Source of the DNA: Prado023 sp036375875
Lineage (GTDB): Bacteria > Actinomycetota > Actinomycetes > S36-B12 > CAIYMF01
Reading direction: 5' to 3'
NCBI GenBank assembly: GCA_036375875.1
Contig: DASVBK010000222.1
Span: forward strand, 1 to 8,573
DNA: 8,573 bases
Position 1 is the stretch's first letter. Each line of letters begins with the position of its first letter. Under the pieces are notes generated by a model. It was not told the DNA's origin. It saw only the letters and a list, made by a program, of their open reading frames with translations, and searched no databases. The translations under genes were made by a program, and so were the position numbers. Positions 1-6,092 of the stretch are shown in pieces.

Positions 1-348
1 GGGGCGATCCTGGGTGAGCCGGTCCCGGCGCCTGCCCCCACCGGCCCGGTGGACTTCGCCAACGCCCCGGGACTGCAGCCGGAGCCGCCGACCGCCGATC
101 CGACCGCCAGCCCGGGTGCCATCGACCCGGCCCTGGACCCCGCGACCGGCCTGTCCGGCACCGCGACGCCGGCCGCCGACCCCGCGTCCAGCGCCCCCGC
201 CACCGGTCCGGGGGCCAGCCCTGCCGCCACCCCACAGGCCTCCGGCGCCGCGGTCGCCCCCGCGCCAGCGCCCAGCGATGCCGCTTCCGCCGCCCCGAAC
301 GCCACCCCGAACGCCACGCCGAACGCCACCCAGGGAGCGCGCCCGTGA
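1..348 (+). CDS. C-terminal tail of a protein in the FtsL position (5' end outside window)
   Basis: The reading frame is open from the first base and ends at TGA 346-348, so 115 C-terminal residues of a longer protein are visible. About half of them are Ala or Pro (33 Ala, 26 Pro), with many Thr, Ser and Gly. There is no Lys, Cys, Trp or Tyr, only one Arg (next to last), and eight Asp/Glu, so the tail is acidic and probably disordered. It ends in three PNAT repeats. No catalytic or membrane segment is visible. In actinobacterial dcw clusters the gene directly before ftsI is usually a small FtsL/DivIC-like protein with one membrane helix and an extracellular coiled coil. The visible start (GAILGEPVPAP) fits the end of such a protein, which would place the tail outside the membrane. 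The FtsL identity rests on position only. A GTG at 49 could start a shorter ORF, but the open frame upstream makes that unlikely. The gene overlaps ftsI by four bases. Confidence 0.6.
   Translation, partial: GAILGEPVPAPAPTGPVDFANAPGLQPEPPTADPTASPGAIDPALDPATGLSGTATPAADPASSAPATGPGASPAATPQASGAAVAPAPAPSDAASAAPNATPNATPNATQGARP
295..330 (+). repeat. Three 12-bp tandem units encoding PNAT-PNAT-PNAT
   Basis: Three head-to-tail copies of a 12-base unit (ccgaacgccacc) lie at 295-306, 307-318 and 319-330. The middle copy differs only in its last base (g for c). The unit is a multiple of three, so copy-number change would keep the frame and lengthen or shorten the Ala/Pro-rich tail by four residues at a time. 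Near identity at the DNA level suggests recent slippage duplication rather than selection on the protein alone. Confidence 0.9.
332..348 (+). promoter_or_regulatory. Shine-Dalgarno site and GTGA stop/start overlap for ftsI
   Basis: AGGGAG at 332-337 lies seven bases before GTG 345-347, a good spacing. The GTG overlaps the upstream stop TGA 346-348. The ribosome binding site sits inside the end of the upstream gene, so ftsI can be read by fresh initiation or by ribosomes finishing the upstream gene. Confidence 0.75.
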
Positions 349-2117
349 GCTCGTACGCACCGCCGCGCCCGACGCGCAGCACCCCGGCCGGCCCACCGGC
401 CGCGCCACGCCGCTACCGGCGTGCGAACGGCCGCAACCGCGTCATCGTGCTGACGTTCGTCGTGCTCATGATCCTGAGCATCTACGCCGGGCGGATCTTC
501 GACCTCATGGTCGTGCAGGGTGGCGACCTCGCCGCGAAGGGCCAGAGCCTGCGGATGCGCACGCTGCCGCTGCCCGCCGATCGCGGGCCCATCTACGACT
601 CGCAGGGCGCACCCCTGGCCATCACCGTCGAGTCCCGCAACGTCACCGCCGACCAGAACCTCATCGAGGACCCCGCCGCCGCGGCCGCGCGGCTGGCGCC
701 GATGCTGCACATGGACCCCGCCGAGCTGCAGGCGCGGCTGACCGGCACGGACAAGTTCGTCTACCTGGCCAAGGGCCTCACGCCGGAGCAGTGGCGCCAG
801 ATCAAGGCGCTGGACATCACCGGGATCTTCAGCGAGAAGACCACGCGACGCACCTACCCGGCGGGCACCCTGGCCGCCAACGTGCTCGGTTTCGTGAACG
901 CCGAGGGGGTCGGCTCCGGCGGCCTCGAGATGGCACTCGACAGCCGGCTCAAGGGTGTCGACGGCTCGCGGACGTTCGAGCAGGGTGCCGCCGGCCAGGC
1001 CATCCCGAGCGCGGAGGACGTGCTGCGCGACCCGGTGCCCGGTGAGGGCGTGCAGCTGACGATCAACCGCGACATCCAGTACGTGGCCCAGCGCGCGATC
1101 GCCCAGCGCGTCAAGGAGGCGGCCGCCGACAGCGGCGACGTCACCGTGATCGAGGTCAAGACCGGCCGCATCCTCGCGATGGCGACCGCCCCCACCTTCG
1201 ACCCCAACAACTTCCGCAAGGCCAAGAAGGCCGACATGGGCAACCGGCCGGTCTCCGAGATCTACGAGCCCGGCTCGACCGGCAAGATCCTCACCCTCTC
1301 GGCCGTCCTCCAGGAGGGCAAGGCCAAGCCGACCTCGAAGATCGTCGTGCCCCCGACGCTGACCCGCGGCGGGCACACCACCCACGACCACACCGACCAC
1401 GGCACCCTGCAGCTGACGCTCAACGGCGTGCTGGCCCAGTCGAGCAACATCGGCACGATCCTGTTCGCCGACCGCATCGGCGGCGAGAAGCTCTACGAGT
1501 ACCAGCGCAAGTTCGGCATGGGGCAGAGGACCGGCCTGGGCTTCCCGGGCGAGGAGGGCGGCATCCTGCCGAAGCCGGAGAACTGGTGGCCCACCACGTT
1601 CCAGGCGCTCGCCTACGGCCAGAGCTACTCGGTCACCTCGCTGCAGGTGGCAGGGGTCTACCAGACCATCGCCAACGACGGCGTGCGCCTGACGCCCCGG
1701 CTCATCGACGGATACGTGGGCACCGACGGCACGTTCACCCCCGCGGAGACCAGGCCCGGCACCCGCGTGGTGAGTGCCAAGACGGCCACGTCCATGACCA
1801 AGATGCTCGAGAACGTGATCACTGACGGCACGGGCAAGCTCGCCGAGATCCCCGGCTACCGGGTGGCGGGCAAGACCGGCACGGCGGAGCGGGCCGTGAA
1901 CGGCGGGTACTCCGGCTTCAGCGCCTCGTTCATCGGCTACGCGCCGGCCGACGACCCTGCGGTCGTGGTCCAGGTCGTGCTGCAGAACCCGCGCAACGGC
2001 CACTACGGCGGCGTGCTGGGCGGCCCGGTGTTCAAGACGGTGATGTCCTACGCACTGCAGGAGCTGCGGATCCCGCCCTCGGGCACGAAGTCGCCGGTCA
2101 TCCCGACGGAGTGGTGA
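345..2117 (+). CDS. ftsI: Peptidoglycan D,D-transpeptidase FtsI (class B PBP3 / PbpB)
   Basis: A 590-residue class B penicillin-binding protein that cross-links septal peptidoglycan outside the membrane and works with FtsW. A basic, Pro-rich cytoplasmic N-terminus (about residues 1-31) precedes one membrane helix (about 32-48). The dimerisation/pedestal domain follows, with RGPIYD at 80-85. The transpeptidase domain covers about 245-575 and has all three active-site motifs: SxxK as S311-T-G-K314 (S311 the acylated serine), SxN as S366-S-N368, and KTG as K510-T-G512. There is no PASTA domain; the protein ends about 20 residues after the catalytic fold. The GTG at 345 is chosen because it has a well-spaced AGGGAG and is the only start that keeps the membrane helix with its cytoplasmic tail; the next in-frame ATG falls inside the helix. 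It overlaps the upstream gene and murE by four bases each. Identification is secure from motifs and context. Confidence 0.97.
   Translation: MSSYAPPRPTRSTPAGPPAAPRRYRRANGRNRVIVLTFVVLMILSIYAGRIFDLMVVQGGDLAAKGQSLRMRTLPLPADRGPIYDSQGAPLAITVESRNVTADQNLIEDPAAAAARLAPMLHMDPAELQARLTGTDKFVYLAKGLTPEQWRQIKALDITGIFSEKTTRRTYPAGTLAANVLGFVNAEGVGSGGLEMALDSRLKGVDGSRTFEQGAAGQAIPSAEDVLRDPVPGEGVQLTINRDIQYVAQRAIAQRVKEAAADSGDVTVIEVKTGRILAMATAPTFDPNNFRKAKKADMGNRPVSEIYEPGSTGKILTLSAVLQEGKAKPTSKIVVPPTLTRGGHTTHDHTDHGTLQLTLNGVLAQSSNIGTILFADRIGGEKLYEYQRKFGMGQRTGLGFPGEEGGILPKPENWWPTTFQALAYGQSYSVTSLQVAGVYQTIANDGVRLTPRLIDGYVGTDGTFTPAETRPGTRVVSAKTATSMTKMLENVITDGTGKLAEIPGYRVAGKTGTAERAVNGGYSGFSASFIGYAPADDPAVVVQVVLQNPRNGHYGGVLGGPVFKTVMSYALQELRIPPSGTKSPVIPTEW
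2108..2117 (+). promoter_or_regulatory. ftsI/murE GTGA overlap without a well-spaced ribosome binding site
   Basis: The ftsI stop TGA 2115-2117 overlaps GTG 2114-2116. A second GTG lies directly before it at 2111. The only purine-rich candidate is GGAG at 2108-2111, which touches the 2111 start and is only two bases from 2114, too close for normal use. It is 14 bases from a third in-frame GTG at 2126. Start of murE translation therefore probably depends on ribosomes terminating at the end of ftsI. Confidence 0.6.
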
Positions 2118-3649
2118 GCCGGGCCGTGGCGATCCGTCCCGAGGGGGTCCGCGGCGACGGGGCGGCCCTGCGTGCCCTGCTCGACCTGCCCCCGGGCCCT
2201 CCGGAGGCGATCACCGGCGTGACGCTCGACTCGCGCGCGGTGCTGCCCGGCGACCTGTACGCCGCGCTGCCCGGATTCACCACCCACGGTGCCCGGTTCG
2301 CGGGACCGGCCGCGGCTGCGGGTGCGGCAGCAGTGCTCACCGACGCCAGCGGCCTGGCGATCATCGAGGCGGCCGGCGGCCTCCACGTGCCCGTCCTGGT
2401 GGTCGCCGACCCGCGGGGGGTGCTGGGCCGGGTGGCCGCGTGGCTCTACGGGGAGCCAGCCTCTGCGGTGGTCACCACCGGCATCACCGGCACGAACGGC
2501 AAGACCACCGTGGCGTTCCTCCTCGACGCCGCGCTGCGGGCCACCGGCCGCACGACCGGGCTCATGGGCACCGTCGCCACCCAGATCGGCGACCAGGTGC
2601 TGCCTAGCGTGCGTACCACGCCGGAGGCGCCGGACGTGCACGCGCTGCTCGCCGTGATGCGCCAGCGCGGGGCCACGGCGGTGACGATGGAGGTCTCCAG
2701 CCACGCCCTCGCGCTGGGCCGGGTCGACGGGGTGCTGTTCGACCTGGCGGTGTTCACCAACCTGAGCCAGGACCACCTGGACTTCCACGGCGACATGGAG
2801 CACTACTTCGCGGCCAAGGCGGACCTGTTCACGCCGCAGCGCTCGCGTGCGGCGCTGGTGAACGTCGACGACGCGTGGGGGCAGCGGCTGGCCGCGCGAG
2901 CCCGGGAGGCCGGCCTGCCCACGAGCACGTACGCGGTCGACGCCGCCGCGGACTGGTCGGTGTCCGAGGTGCGCCCGGGGGATACCGCCGTGACGGGCTT
3001 CACCGCCCACGGGCCGGGAGGGCTGGCGCTGCGGACCGGGATCGGGCTGGTGGGCCGGTTCAACGTCGCCAACGCCCTGGCGGCACTGGCCGCCGCGGTC
3101 CACCACGGGGTGGACCCGCAGCTCGCGGCCGCGGCCATCGCGGCCTGTCCGGGCGTGCCGGGGCGGATGGAGCGGGTCGATGTTGGCCAACCCTTCCTGG
3201 CAGTCGTCGACTACGCCCACACCCCGGACGCCGTGGCGCGGGCCATCGCCGCGGCCCGGGAGGTCGTGCCCGGTGGGGCGCGGATCCTCACCGTGCTGGG
3301 CTGCGGCGGGGACCGCGACCGGGACAAGCGGCCCGTCATGGGCGAGCTGGCCGCGCGCGAGTCGGACATCCTGGTCATCACGGACGACAACCCGCGCTCC
3401 GAGTCGGCACTGGCGATCCGGGAGGCCATCATGGCCGGCGTGGCGCGGGTCGACCGCCGGCAACGGGCGCAGGTGCTGGTCGAGGGTGACCGGGCACGCG
3501 CGATCGGGATCGCGGCCGGGATGGCAGGCCCCGGGGACGTGCTGCTGGTGCTCGGCAAGGGCCACGAGCAGGGCCAGGAGGTGGCCGGCGTGGTCACCCC
3601 GTTCGACGACCGGGTGGCGCTGCGGGCAGCGATGGAGGGACTGCAGTGA
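2114..3649 (+). CDS. murE: UDP-MurNAc-L-Ala-D-Glu:diaminopimelate ligase MurE
   Basis: A 511-residue cytoplasmic ATP-dependent Mur ligase that adds the third amino acid to the UDP-MurNAc-dipeptide. The N-terminal UDP-binding domain has the TLDSR segment (D39-S-R41). The central domain carries the P-loop GITGTNGKTT (123-132, K130) and the TTPEAP substrate motif. EVSSHAL and the NLSQDHLDFHG metal/substrate segment follow, with K235 in YFAAKADLF as the lysine that is carbamoylated in this family. The C-terminal domain has DNPR at 425-428 and GKGHE at 481-485. DNPR is the established signature for diaminopimelate-adding enzymes, with Arg contacting the far carboxylate; lysine-adding enzymes differ here. 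It could use meso- or LL-DAP. The start is uncertain: 2114 is chosen because it gives the same 4-base overlap as every other junction; GTG 2111 or 2126 would add one or remove four residues. Length is normal for the family. Confidence 0.96.
   Translation: MSRAVAIRPEGVRGDGAALRALLDLPPGPPEAITGVTLDSRAVLPGDLYAALPGFTTHGARFAGPAAAAGAAAVLTDASGLAIIEAAGGLHVPVLVVADPRGVLGRVAAWLYGEPASAVVTTGITGTNGKTTVAFLLDAALRATGRTTGLMGTVATQIGDQVLPSVRTTPEAPDVHALLAVMRQRGATAVTMEVSSHALALGRVDGVLFDLAVFTNLSQDHLDFHGDMEHYFAAKADLFTPQRSRAALVNVDDAWGQRLAARAREAGLPTSTYAVDAAADWSVSEVRPGDTAVTGFTAHGPGGLALRTGIGLVGRFNVANALAALAAAVHHGVDPQLAAAAIAACPGVPGRMERVDVGQPFLAVVDYAHTPDAVARAIAAAREVVPGGARILTVLGCGGDRDRDKRPVMGELAARESDILVITDDNPRSESALAIREAIMAGVARVDRRQRAQVLVEGDRARAIGIAAGMAGPGDVLLVLGKGHEQGQEVAGVVTPFDDRVALRAAMEGLQ
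3634..3649 (+). promoter_or_regulatory. Shine-Dalgarno site and GTGA overlap for murF
   Basis: GGAGGG at 3634-3639 lies six bases before GTG 3646-3648, which overlaps the murE stop TGA 3647-3649. This spacing decides the murF start at 3646 against the in-frame ATG at 3655, which would be 15 bases away. Confidence 0.75.
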
Positions 3650-5028
3650 TTCGGATGGACATCGCCGGCGTGGCCAGCGCCGTGGGCGGCAGGCTCGCCG
3701 ACTGCCCGAACCCGGACGTGCTGGTCACCGGTGCGGCCGCGGACTCCCGCCGCGTGGCTCCCGGCGACCTCTACGTCGCGATCCTGGGGGAGCGGGTCGA
3801 CGGCCACGACTTCGCTGCTGCCGCCCACGAGTCCGGGGCGGTCGTGACGCTCGGCTCCCGGCCGACCGGGCTGCCCACCATCGTCGTCGAGGACCCCGTG
3901 GCAGCCCTGGGCCGGCTGGCCGCGCACACCCTCGCAGCGCTGCCCGCGGCTCGCGTCGTGGCCCTGACCGGCTCGTCGGGCAAGACCACCACGAAGGACC
4001 TCATCGCCGGCCTGCTCGAGGACCTCGGCCCGACCGTCGCCCCCGCCGGCTCGTTCAACACCGAGGTGGGGCTGCCCCTGACGATCCTGCGCGCGACCGA
4101 GGCCACCCGATTCCTGGTGCTCGAGATGGGCGCCCGCGGCCTGGGCCACATCGCCACGCTGTGCGCCATCGCCCGGCCCGACGTCAGCGTGGTGCTCAAC
4201 GTCGGCTCGGCCCACCTCGGCGAGTTCGGCACGCGCGAGGTGATCGCGCTGGCCAAGGGCGAGCTCGTCGAGGCGCTGCCCCCCGACGGGGTGGCGATCC
4301 TCAACGCCGACGACCCCTACGTGGCCGGGATGGCCGTGCGGACCCCGGCGCGGGTCGTCCGGTTCGGCGCCAGCTCCCTGGCCGAGGTGCGGATGACCGG
4401 CCTCGAGCTCGACGCCGGGGCCCGGCCCCGGTTCACGCTGCACGCGGGCGGGGCCGCCGCGCCGGTGACCATGCAGGTGGTCGGCGAGCACATGGCCGCC
4501 AACGCCTGTGCCGCCGCTGCCGTGGCCCTGGAGCTGGGCATGCCGCTGGCGCGCGTGGCCGAGCTGCTCAGCGCGGCGACCCCGCGCAGCCAGTGGCGCA
4601 TGGAGGTGGCCGTCACGCCCGGCGGGGTCACGGTGGTGAACGACGCCTACAACGCCAACCCCGAGTCCATGCGCGCCGGGCTGCGCGCCCTGGCCGCCAT
4701 GCGGGGCGAGGGCCGCAGCTACGCGGTGCTCGGTGAGATGAAGGAGCTCGGCACCAACTCGATCGCCGAGCACGACGCGATCGGCCGGCTGGCCGTGCGA
4801 CTCGACGTGTCCATGACCATCGCGGTGGGTGACGGCGCCCGGCCGCTCTACCTCGGCGCTGCCCAGGAGGGGTCCTGGGACGGTGAGGCGCAGTGGGTCC
4901 CGGACGCACCCGCAGCCCTGGCGCTGCTGCGCCCGCTGCTTCGTTCCGGGGACGTCGTGCTCGTGAAGGCCTCACGATCGGTGGGCCTGGAACAGGTGGC
5001 CCGGGCGCTGCTGGAGGAGGCGCCGTGA
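3646..5028 (+). CDS. murF: UDP-MurNAc-tripeptide:D-alanyl-D-alanine ligase MurF
   Basis: A 460-residue cytoplasmic Mur ligase that joins D-Ala-D-Ala to the UDP-MurNAc-tripeptide, making the pentapeptide precursor used by MraY. The N-terminal domain contains the ADSRRVAPGDLYVA substrate-binding segment. The ATP site is TGSSGKTTTKD (T108 to D118, P-loop K113); the SSGKT form with GSFNTEVG after it is typical of MurF rather than MurC/D/E. MGARGLGHI and LNVGSAHLGEFG follow in the central domain. The C-terminal domain has NDAYNANPESM starting at residue 332 and AVLGEMKELG, both MurF hallmarks. Start GTG 3646 is supported by GGAGGG six bases upstream and by the 4-base overlap with murE; ATG 3655 is the only nearby alternative. 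It ends in a 4-base overlap with mraY. Length is normal. Confidence 0.97.
   Translation: MIRMDIAGVASAVGGRLADCPNPDVLVTGAAADSRRVAPGDLYVAILGERVDGHDFAAAAHESGAVVTLGSRPTGLPTIVVEDPVAALGRLAAHTLAALPAARVVALTGSSGKTTTKDLIAGLLEDLGPTVAPAGSFNTEVGLPLTILRATEATRFLVLEMGARGLGHIATLCAIARPDVSVVLNVGSAHLGEFGTREVIALAKGELVEALPPDGVAILNADDPYVAGMAVRTPARVVRFGASSLAEVRMTGLELDAGARPRFTLHAGGAAAPVTMQVVGEHMAANACAAAAVALELGMPLARVAELLSAATPRSQWRMEVAVTPGGVTVVNDAYNANPESMRAGLRALAAMRGEGRSYAVLGEMKELGTNSIAEHDAIGRLAVRLDVSMTIAVGDGARPLYLGAAQEGSWDGEAQWVPDAPAALALLRPLLRSGDVVLVKASRSVGLEQVARALLEEAP
5013..5028 (+). promoter_or_regulatory. Strong Shine-Dalgarno site and GTGA overlap for mraY
   Basis: GGAGGAGG at 5013-5020 offers two overlapping GGAGG cores, four and seven bases before GTG 5025-5027. 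The GTG overlaps the murF stop TGA 5026-5028. This is the strongest ribosome binding site in the window. It places the mraY start at 5025 although the same frame is open well upstream, into murF. Confidence 0.75.
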
Positions 5029-6092
5029 TCCAGATCGTGCTCAGCGCCATCATCGCCGCCGTCGTGGCGCTGTTCGGCACGCCGCTGCTCATCAAGCTGC
5101 TCACCCGGCGCAACCTGGCCCAGGCGATCCGCGAGTCGGCCGATGGGATCGTCTACCCGGAGCACAGCGGCAAGAAGGGCACCCCCTCGATGGGCGGCCT
5201 GGCCATCGTCGTGGCCGTGGTGCTGGGCTACGGGGGCGCGCACCTCATCCGCTGGACGCCCCCGACGGCCTCCGGGCTGCTCGCGCTCTACCTCATGATC
5301 GGCCTGTCGCTCGTGGGCTTCGCCGACGACTACCTCAAGGTCTTCAAGTCGCGCAGCGGCGGGGTGCGCGCCCGGACGAAGCTGCTGGGCCAGGCCGCGG
5401 TCGCGCTGAGCTTCGCCTGGCTGTCGCTGCGGTTCCCCGACGAGCAGGGCCTCACCCCGGCCTCGCAGGCCATCTCGATGGTCCGCGACACCGCCTGGGT
5501 GCTGCCGCTGGGCCTGTTCCTGCTGTGGATCTGGTTCATCGTCACGGCCATCACGAACGGCGTGAACCTCACGGACGGCCTCGACGGCCTGGCCGCCGGC
5601 GCCGCCGTCCTGGTGTTCGGTGGCTACACCCTCATCAGTGTCTGGCAGAACGGGCAGAGCTGCGCCCTGGGTGCCACGCCGGGCTGCTACCAGGTGGCCT
5701 CACCGCTGGACCTCGCGAGCTTCGCCGTGGCGTGCGCCGGCGCCTGCTTCGGCTTCCTCTGGTGGAACACCAGCCCTGCCCGGATCTTCATGGGCGACAC
5801 CGGCAGCCTGGCGCTCGGCGGGGCCATGGCGGCGCTGGCCATCATGAGCCGCACGGAGATGCTGTTCGTGCTCATCGGTGGGCTCTTCGTCATCATCACG
5901 CTCTCGGTGATCGCGCAGGTGGGCTCGTTCAAGCTGACCGGGCGACGGGTGCTGCGCATGGCCCCGCTGCACCACCACTTCGAGATGCTGGGGTGGCAGG
6001 AGATCACGATCGTCGTGCGCTTCTGGTTGATCCAGGGCCTGTGCCTGTCGGCCGCCCTGGCCCTCTTCTACGCCGAATGGATCGCCGGGTGA
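5025..6092 (+). CDS. mraY: Phospho-N-acetylmuramoyl-pentapeptide transferase MraY
   Basis: A 355-residue polytopic membrane enzyme that transfers phospho-MurNAc-pentapeptide from UDP to undecaprenyl phosphate, forming lipid I on the cytoplasmic face. Hydrophobic segments alternate with short loops, as expected for the ten-helix family. Diagnostic sites are all present: KKGTPSMGG after helix 1, the aspartate pair D101-D102 in FADDYLKV, NLTDGLDG at 181-188, the catalytic-site Asp D258 in MGDTGS, and the HHH cluster at 316-318 in PLHHHFE. An extracytoplasmic loop after NLTDGLDG carries two Cys (213 and 221). The frame is open upstream of 5025 inside murF, but that extension has no membrane or MraY features; GTG 5025 with GGAGGAGG and the 4-base overlap is clearly the start. 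It overlaps murD by four bases. Length is normal. Confidence 0.97.
   Translation: MIQIVLSAIIAAVVALFGTPLLIKLLTRRNLAQAIRESADGIVYPEHSGKKGTPSMGGLAIVVAVVLGYGGAHLIRWTPPTASGLLALYLMIGLSLVGFADDYLKVFKSRSGGVRARTKLLGQAAVALSFAWLSLRFPDEQGLTPASQAISMVRDTAWVLPLGLFLLWIWFIVTAITNGVNLTDGLDGLAAGAAVLVFGGYTLISVWQNGQSCALGATPGCYQVASPLDLASFAVACAGACFGFLWWNTSPARIFMGDTGSLALGGAMAALAIMSRTEMLFVLIGGLFVIITLSVIAQVGSFKLTGRRVLRMAPLHHHFEMLGWQEITIVVRFWLIQGLCLSAALALFYAEWIAG
6089..6092 (+). promoter_or_regulatory. mraY/murD GTGA overlap without a recognisable Shine-Dalgarno site
   Basis: GTG 6089-6091 overlaps the mraY stop TGA 6090-6092. The 20 bases before it contain no GGAG-type core, only a CGGG touching the start. An in-frame ATG at 6077 also lacks an upstream purine-rich site. 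murD translation is therefore likely to depend on coupling to mraY. Confidence 0.6.

Noticed and set aside
14..1045. A 343-codon + strand frame from the window start into ftsI
   Set aside because: Arg/Pro-rich shadow; the FtsI frame carries the membrane helix and the pedestal-domain motifs.
1374..1400. His cluster in FtsI (H344, H347, H349, H352) as a possible metal site
   Set aside because: It lies between SxxK and SxN where an HD...HG pattern recurs, as I recall, in other actinobacterial PbpB proteins; two extra His are weak evidence for metal binding.
2048..3565. A 505-codon open frame on the - strand across murE
   Set aside because: Its product is rich in Arg, Gly, His and Pro with no domain pattern, typical of the antisense frame of a very GC-rich gene. 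The + strand MurE has complete motifs.
3180..4736. A long + strand frame covering the end of murE and most of murF
   Set aside because: Out of frame with both ligases, with an Arg/Ala/Gly/Pro-rich product and no motifs. Not a fusion protein.
3211..4773. A 520-codon open frame on the - strand across murE and murF
   Set aside because: Low-complexity composition, spans a real gene junction, and shows no recognisable domain; stop codons are simply rare in GC-rich antisense frames.
5525..6088. Possible N-terminal extension or fusion of MurD reaching back into mraY
   Set aside because: The frame is open, but the extension is Arg/Gly-rich shadow of mraY; MurD-like sequence begins after GTG 6089.
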